A stretch of DNA of 64,000 bases from Simmondsia chinensis (lineage: Eukaryota > Streptophyta > Magnoliopsida > Caryophyllales > Simmondsiaceae): the NCBI GenBank assembly GCA_018398585.1, contig JAGTTD010000001.1, forward strand, positions 27,969,438 through 28,033,437, given 5' to 3'. The number at the start of each line of letters is the position of its first letter. Positions within the stretch are counted from its first letter, which is position 1. This document shows, piece by piece, positions 57,513 to 64,000 of this stretch. Under the pieces are notes generated by a model. The model made no database searches. It saw only the letters and a list, made by a program, of their open reading frames with translations, and was not told the origin of the DNA. The position numbers and the translations under genes were made by a program.

Positions 57513-58454
57513 CGGATCAAACACTGTTGACAGTAGAGCGGTGTACGAACCCTTTTTGCCCATTTGCCAGTTAAGGATCCGCCCAAGAGACTGATTGCCA
57601 ATCCTCACCACCTCAACCTTGGCTAGTTCTGGAATGGTTTCCATGGCAAATATGGAAACCACATCATAGAACCCGTGGATGGAGTAGGTCTTTTCCAAAC
57701 CGTCTTGCTTTTTTGTTACGAAATCCTTGAGTTTCCGCACCAAGAATTTCCAGCTCAAGGATCCCCAAGCAACACTCTTAAAAGAGTCCACGTCGTCCAC
57801 CAGGGCTAGGATGTTCAGGTCAATGGCTGTTCTCTTATGCTTGGCGAACAGTAGACCCTCGATCAAGTAGGCAACAACAAGCTTAACCTGGTCCTCCATA
57901 ATGGAGCAGGTACTGCATGCTTCAAGAAGCTGCTGCCTACTCATTCTCCCCCTCATGCCGTACTTGGAAATCAACCTGTTGCAACTACCGCGTACATCTT
58001 CCACACTAGCATATATCAAGCCGATTATAATACAAAATTCCCTCCTCCTGAGGTGCACTATTTTCCCACCAAACAAGAATGATAACTCCTTGGGATTTGG
58101 GTTAGCCACCTGGTGGAGAAGGACAGCGTGAATCAGACTATGCCAGAAGCCGACATTAGTCTCACGCAGCTCAAGCAGATGCCCGACATTGTATTTTGAA
58201 ACAAGGGCAAGCTGTAATGCAAAACACTTTTAGTTAATAAGGGATCACAAATGTAATAGTAAAAAGTCAACATAATTCATAAGGATACTGTGTCAAACCT
58301 AGGATTCGTCGTCCTTCAAGATTTCCCTAATCTCGGTTACAGCTTTGGTTGATATTCCCATCTGGTTAACCTGTAGGAATTTCCACCAACTCCTAGGAAA
58401 AATGTAACCAACCTCCACTTTTGATCGGCTCCTCTTGCGTGTTTCAAATGCCAT
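57513..58454 (-). pseudogene. DUF1985 domain of the MULE Ulp1 gene (first coding exons)
   Basis: Exon 1 is 58299-58454 (MAFETRKRSRSKVEVGYIFP) and exon 2 is 57513-58211. Exon 2 has the DUF1985 hallmarks: ELSFLFGGKIVHLRRREFCI with IIGL, and YSIHGFYDVVSIFAMETIPE. Acceptor TTTTGCATTACAG and donor GATCCG|GTAATA are good. Exon 1 ends in an in-frame TAG directly before its GT donor, which would stop translation after 51 codons. DUF1985 is of unknown function and is found almost only in plant Ulp1-MULE proteins. The gene converges with the transposase gene. Confidence 0.8.
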
Positions 58455-58494
58455 ATGAAATAAAAGAAAAATATCACAAAACCTAATATTAAAC

Positions 58495-60136
58495 CCATGA
58501 TACACCATTAAAACCAACCATGCACGGTGACACACCAATACAAGTTAATTTCACACAATTAAAACCTATCATACACGGTATATGACGAATTATAAACCAC
58601 TGTTTACTTATAACACACCAACACAAGTTGATTTTACACCATTAAAAGCAATCACACACGGTGTATAATCAATCATATACCATTGTTTACTTAACACGCA
58701 CTAAAATAAGTTAATTTTACACCATTAAAACCTATCATACACAGTGTATGATTAATCATGCACCATTGTTTACTTAACACACACCAACAAAAGTTGATTT
58801 TACACCGTTAAAACCTATCATACACGGTGTATGATTAATCATACACCGCTAACGACTTAAAACACACTAACACAAGTTGATTTTACATGGTTAAAACCTA
58901 TCATATACAGTGTATGGTTAAACATACACCACTAATCACTAGAAACACACATAAACAAGTTGATTTTATACCATTAAAACCTATCATACACGGTGTATGA
59001 TTGATCATACACCACTAATTACTTAACAGACACAAACACAAGTTGATTTTACACCATTAAAACCAATCATACACCGTATATGATTGATCATACACCACTA
59101 ATTACTTAAAAAACATATATACAAGTTGGTTTTCCACCATTAAAACCAATCATACACAGTGTATGATTAATCACACACCACTGTTCACTTAACACACACA
59201 AACATAAGTTGATTTTACACTATTCAAAGCAAGCATACACGGTGTATGGTTAAACATACACCACTAATCAGTAGAAACACAAATAAACTAGTTGGTTTTA
59301 CACCATTAAAAGCAATCATACACCGCTAATGACTTAAACACACTAACACAAGTTGATTTTATACCATTAAAACCTATCATACATGGTGTATGATTAAACA
59401 TACACCACTAATCAGTAGAAACACACATAAACTAGTTGGTTTTACAACATTAGAAGCAATCATACACGGTGTATGATTGATCATAAACCACTATTTAGTT
59501 GAAACACACCTAGACAAGTTGGTTTTATACTATTAAAAGCAATCATACACGGTATATGACTAATCATACACCACTAATGACTTAACACAAACTAACACAA
59601 GTTGATTTTACACCGTTAAAACCTATCATACACTATGAATGATTAAACATACACCACTAATCAGTAGAAACATACATAAACTAGTTAGTTTTATGACATT
59701 AGAAGCAATCATACACGGTGTATGATTGATCATACACCACTATTTACTTGAAACACACCTAGACAAGTTGGTTTTACACTACTAACAGCACTCATACACG
59801 GTGTATGATTGATCATATATCACTAATTACTTAACACACACAAGCACAAGTTGATTTTACACCAATAAAACCATTCATACACCGTGTATGATTGATCATA
59901 CACCATTAATTACTTAAAAAATATCTACACAAGTTGGTTTTACACCATTAAAACCAATCATACACCACTGCTTACTTAACACACACTAACATAAGTTGAT
60001 TTAACACCGTTAAAACCTATCATACAAAGTGTATGGTTAAACACACACCACTATTTACTTGAAACACATCAAGACAAATTGGTTTTACACTATTAAAAGC
60101 AATCATACACAGTGTATGATTGATCATACATCACTA
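58495..60136 (-). repeat. Minisatellite block 7 (reverse, about 18 units)
   Basis: Reverse units with linkers ACACAAGTTGATTTTACACC and variants CTAATCAGTAGAAACACA and ACCTAGACAAGTTGGTTTTA in an alternating pattern, a higher-order repeat. It is interrupted at 60137 by an RTE LINE. Confidence 0.95.
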
Positions 60137-60769
60137 CAACAACAACAACAACAGTACCAGTGCCTCGCGGCTCCCGCAAGAAGCAGGGTCGGGGGGGGGG
60201 GGGGGGGTGATGTACGCAGCCTTACCCTTTCCGGCTGGAAAGGAGACTGTTTTCGGGGACCCCCAACCTGAAGTAGTTTGGTGCCTGCAGATAAACCACC
60301 AATCAATTACCAAAGCATTTTGAGGAAAAGGGAGACGAAAGGAAGAAGGAGAAGAAAGGAAGAAGGAGAAGAAGAAGAAGAAGAAGGATAAGAATAAGAA
60401 GCATGGTCAGAGACTAAGTTAGCCTATTAGTGCTACCCTTGAGGTTATGCCTGTCTAAGGATCTTAAACTACTAGCCACTCCCCGCACTACTCTACTCTG
60501 CCACCTCTTCTATCCTTATGCTAGCCCTCCAACTTGCCCTATCTAAGGCCATCTCCTCTCTTAGGTTTAGGTGGGTTAGGTCTTGACGAATCGTCTCCAG
60601 CCAACTCTTCTTTGGTGTGCCCCTCCCTCTTCTGCTTATTGCCATGTGAAGTTGTTCACACCTCCTGACTGGGGCTGTAGTCGGTCTTTTGCTAACATGT
60701 CCAAACCATCTCAGGCGGTGCTCCCTCAATTTATCCTCGATCGAGGCTACCCCCAGCTTACCTCATATC
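60137..60769 (-). mobile_element. RTE LINE 3' fragment (minus strand)
   Basis: It reads from the (CAA)n tail (complement of TTG) through a 17-nt poly-G (60191-60207) to a coding end. On the minus strand that end encodes [20 protein letters not shown], then [20 protein letters not shown] (60493-60729). It is flanked by 21-bp copies of ATGATTGATCATACA-Y-CACTA (60116-60136 and 60770-60790), a likely target duplication, although the target itself is repetitive. A purine-rich GAAGAAGG tract lies at 60330-60390. Confidence 0.88.
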
Positions 60770-62350
60770 ATGATTGATCATACACCACTAATTACTTAAA
60801 ACATACAAACACAAGTTGATTTTAAACCATTAAAACCAATCATACATCGTGTATGATTGATCATACACCCTAATTACTTACAAAACATCTACACAAGTTG
60901 GTTTTACACCATTAAAACCAATCATACAAGGTGTATGATTAATCATACACCACTGTTTACTTAACATATACTAACTTTAAATGATTTTACACCATTAAAA
61001 TCAATCATACACGGTGTATGATTAATCATACACCACTATTTATTTAACATACACTAACACAAGTTGATTTTATACCGTTAAAACCTATCATACATGGTGT
61101 ATGGTTAAACATACGCCACTAATTAGTAGAAACACACATAAACTAATTGATTTTACACTATTAAAAGCAATCATACACGGTGTATGATTGATCATACACC
61201 ACTATTTACTTGAAACACACCTAGACAAGTTGGTTTTACACCATTAAAACCTATCGTATACGGTGTATGATTAATCATACACCACTAATGACTTAAAACA
61301 CACTAACACAAGTTGATTTTACACCATTAAAACCTATCATATACGGTGTATGGTTAAACATACGCCACTAATCAGTCGATACACACATAAACTAGGTTGT
61401 TTTACACCATTAAAAGCAATCATACACGGTGTATGATTGATCATACACCACTATTTACTTTAAACACACCTAGACAAGTTGGTTTTACACCATTAAAACC
61501 CATCATACACGGTGTATGATTAATTATACACCACTAATGACTTAACACACACTAACACAAGTTGATTTTACACCGTTAAAACCTATCATACACAGTGTAT
61601 GCTCAAACATACGCCACTAATCAGCAGAAACACACATAAAATAGATGGTTTTACACCATTAAAAGCAATCATACACCCCTATTTACTCGAAACACACCTA
61701 GACAAGTTGGTTTTACACCATTAAAACCTATTATACACAGTGTATGATTAATCATATACCACTAATGACTTAACACACACTAACACAAGTTGATTTTATA
61801 CCGTTAAAACCTATCATACACGGTGTATGATTAAACATACACCACTAATCAGTAGAAACACACATATACTAGTTGGTTTTACAACATTAGAAGCAATCAT
61901 ACACGGTGTGTGATTGATCATACACCACCATTTACTTGAAACACACCTAGACAAGTTGGTTTTACACTATTAAAAGCAATCATACACCACTAATTACTTA
62001 ACACAGCATAAGTTGATTTTACACCTTTAAAACCTATCACACACGGTGTATGGTTACACTACTAATCTCTAGAAACACACATAAACAAGTTATTTTCACA
62101 CCATTTAAACCAATCATACACGGTGTATGATTAATGATACACCACTATTGACTTAAAATACACCAGTACAAAATGATAATACACCATTTAGACCAACCAT
62201 ACAAGGTGTATGATTAGTTTAAGACCATTAATGACTTGAAACAACCAACAAAAATGATATTACACCATTTAATGACTATTAACACACCAACACCATATGA
62301 TAGTCATCCATTTTCAACACTCACATGCCCTGTATCAACGATCATACATC
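60770..62350 (-). repeat. Minisatellite block 8 (reverse, about 17 units)
   Basis: This continues block 7. Variants with CGCCACTAATCAGTAGAAAC and CTAGACAAGTTGGTTTTACA alternate. The last units (62100-62350) decay, mirroring the weak start of block 1. Confidence 0.95.
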
Positions 62351-62737
62351 ATTTATGCTTTACCGTCAACATCTGCTTTCCACCCCCAAAATCCACACAA
62401 TGTATAGGCGAATATCAATAAAAACCGATTCGACCACACACAAATACGAAAAACGCAGGGTCAATGAGGAACAATAAAGTAAATCAGCCACGGAATCAAG
62501 TAAACAAGCCAGTATGGAAACCTCACTCAAAATACACTAACCCTTACTCATAACACCAATAACAGCAAAACCCTAAACCCCAAAAAAAACCTAAACCCCA
62601 AAAAAAGCCCTAAACCCAAAAAAAACCCTAACCAATACTAGGCCAGTGCAACACACGAAACAATCGCATATACATTTCCCTCAAACAACCCCAACAACCA
62701 AGAGAAAACAAACACGCGCTAACGAAATCGGTGTTAC
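62351..62737 (-). other. Subterminal sequence with telobox-like runs
   Basis: 62569-62632 contains four degenerate CCCTAAACCCCAAAAAA units. CCCTAAA is the plant telomere word, and AAACCCTAA is also a known promoter motif (telobox). The rest is unremarkable. If the donor at 62737 is real, this lies in the 5'-UTR intron. Confidence 0.5.
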
Positions 62738-62924
62738 CTTTTTGAAAATGGTGATTAAACCCTAGATGAACAAGGTGCAGGGACGATATGGGAACTCGAA
62801 GGTCACAACGGCTGGAAAAACTGGAAGGTTGCAATGGGTGGAAAGGAGAGAGACTGTATGGGAAATGGGTGTAAGAGGAGAGAGAGAGGTGATGCAGAGG
62901 AGATAGAGGTGATGTAGAGGAGAG
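62738..62924 (-). other. Putative 5' UTR exon of the DUF1985-Ulp1 gene
   Basis: The minus-strand sequence ends CAAAAAG|GTAACA, a good donor, at 62738/62737. It mirrors the left end (33737). With the first coding ATG at 58454, the intervening arrays would be a 5'-UTR intron. Inferred from symmetry only. Confidence 0.3.
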
Positions 62925-63048
62925 AGAGAGAGTGGACGATTGGGGGTTAAAAAGGCAGGGGCAAAATGGTCATAAAAGGGTGGTTTAGTAATACAGGGTC
63001 CTAAAAAAGATTAAAGAGGGGATGGGGGTCTGTTTTATAAGATTTCCT
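62925..63048 (-). repeat. Right terminal inverted repeat of the MULE
   Basis: Read on the minus strand it starts AGGAAATCTTATAAAACAGA and follows the left TIR to the AATCGTCCACTCTCTC region. TAAAACATT (63049-63057) follows directly. Confidence 0.93.
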
Positions 63049-63057
63049 TAAAACATT

Positions 63058-64000
63058 GCGCTGTCAAAAGCTCTTTTGCATTCTCTTCTCTCTGTTTTTT
63101 TTAATTTTTAAAACACGATATGTATCGTATTATATATTCATCTCATGAATATTAATTTGGCATAAAAATTTATTTATCTCATAAATAAATAATTCCTCTC
63201 ATGAATTTAGTTTTAAATATTTTCAAACGATGCTTAAGTTGAGGCTTGCGACGAGACCTCAGGGACAATCTAACTCTAACTCCAAATAAGCCAAATTTGA
63301 TTATCATATCATGATAACAATTGATTACTATTTACTATAACTTAATTTCACTAAATAAGTTTTAGTGCACTCTAGAATTAAATATATTCACTCAAGAATT
63401 TTTTAAATAATTTTTATCAGGATAATTACCCTTTTATTAGATATCCGTGAGCAAAAATAACTTTAACTACTATTGTCACTTTTCTCACATTTCCCATCGT
63501 AGTTCCCGACCCGCCCTTCTCGAACAATTCAATAATACAGAAACAATTTTCGTAATAATCTCAAATGTCAAACATATAGAATACTTTAGCCAAAGATTCT
63601 AGAGTATGTTCGTAAATTTGCGAATCAACTAATGGGACATCTTTATCTCGTTAAAGACTATAGATTACACATAAAACAATTGTTCTTGCTACACTTTATG
63701 CCGTTACCTAATGCACGTAAGATTCAAATTAACACACTTTGACTAATCCTTTTGGCACATCAGAGCAACGAACAATCCATGTGCTAGTTCAGACTATTTT
63801 CTGGATTTAGAGTTATCGTCTTATAAAATTAATTATTTCAAAATAGCAGTCAAAAAAATAACTAATTCAGATGGTCCTGCTCAATTTTCCAATCTTATTG
63901 ACAACACCAACATAATACTCTTGGATCCCTATCCACATGACCAAGATAAGTCATCAAAAGTATCATATTATAGTCTTATCAGATAAATTTTTCAAACTTA
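63058..64000 (-). repeat. Family-A LTR, copy 3, running off the window
   Basis: It shares with copy 1 (14340-15320) the CTCATGAATAT...CTCTCATGAATTTA words, GAGGCTTGCGACGAGACCTC and TTTAGTGCACTCTAGAATTA, and the later CCAAGATAAGTCATC. It overlaps the part of the LTR present in copy 2, so it is a separate copy and not copy 2's missing half. Orientation is taken from copy 1. Confidence 0.75.

Larger units (their letters stand above)
33294..63048. mobile_element. 29.75-kb Mutator-like element with transposase, DUF1985-Ulp1 gene and minisatellite arrays
   Basis: The ends are inverted repeats of about 125 bp (roughly 10% mismatch) with the target duplication TAAAACATT outside. Inside are a MURA-type transposase (plus) and a convergent DUF1985/coiled-coil/Ulp1 protease gene (minus), the combination known from Kaonashi-type (KI) MULEs of plants. 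Long arrays of one minisatellite family point inward from both ends. A 3' fragment of a host ARGONAUTE gene is carried in the centre. Both genes contain stops, so this copy looks non-autonomous. Later insertions add about 12.7 kb: gypsy 34353-41021, RTE LINEs 49445-50123, about 52350-56368 and 60137-60769, and a solo LTR 51190-51945. The ancestral element was then about 17 kb. Confidence 0.93.

Noticed and set aside
33775..62350. Regularly spaced palindromic repeats resembling a CRISPR array
   Set aside because: This is a eukaryotic nuclear context. Spacers are themselves repeated, units are diverged and in both orientations, and there are no cas genes. It is a minisatellite inside a DNA transposon.

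Overview
The window is from a plant nuclear genome, most likely a eudicot with a repeat-rich chromosome. The evidence is Ty3/gypsy (including Athila-type) retrotransposons, RTE- and L1-type LINEs with poly-A or (TTG)n tails, a Mutator-like DNA transposon, initiator-tRNA-Met and tRNA-Asp primer-binding sites, and one intron-containing host gene. Composition is AT-rich. There are no operons, ribosome binding sites or CRISPR arrays. I cannot name the species from sequence alone.

Layout. 1-7.5 kb: the triplicated end of an old LTR element, a 66-bp triplication, an RTE LINE with a truncated L1 LINE nested in it, and the only plausible intact host gene, a minus-strand Abraxas/FAM175-like MPN-minus protein (three exons, 5159-6649). 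7.5-12.6 kb: a complete gypsy element with 340-bp LTRs and TSD GTTAA, whose gag-pol has four in-frame stops and lacks the integrase core. 13.6-15.7 kb: a 2.1-kb LTR (family A) with its own PBS. 18.6-28.3 kb: an Athila-type element on the minus strand. 30.1 kb: a 5S-rRNA-derived sequence. 30.8-33.3 kb: another family-A LTR interrupted by a minus-strand gypsy fragment.

33,294-63,048 is the centrepiece: a 29.75-kb Mutator-like element (MULE) with TIRs of about 125 bp and a 9-10 bp target duplication (TAAAACATT). It carries a plus-strand MURA-type transposase pseudogene and a convergent minus-strand pseudogene encoding DUF1985, a coiled coil and a Ulp1 (C48) cysteine protease, the gene set of Ulp1-carrying (Kaonashi-type) MULEs. 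It is packed with roughly 80-100 copies (by eye) of an 85-100 bp minisatellite. Its core is three alternating copies of the 9-mer GTGTATGAT/ATCATACAC. The arrays run forward in the left half and reverse in the right half. Array blocks occupy the transposase intron and, by inference, long 5'-UTR introns of both genes. Younger insertions sit inside it: a 6.67-kb gypsy element (TSD TTATA) whose pol ORF runs through the PPT into the 3' LTR, a near-full-length RTE LINE, two RTE fragments and a 756-bp solo LTR (TSD TCATA).

The most notable cargo is near the centre, where the two genes converge. It is the last exon of a host ARGONAUTE gene (47,188-47,368, minus), followed 46 nt past its stop by one arm of an 80-nt inverted repeat (46,919-47,142) that has a TATA-like motif just upstream. 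This looks like transduplication of an AGO 3' end and inverted duplication of its presumed 3' UTR, a possible hairpin small-RNA source aimed at an Argonaute. 63.06-64 kb is another family-A LTR running off the window.
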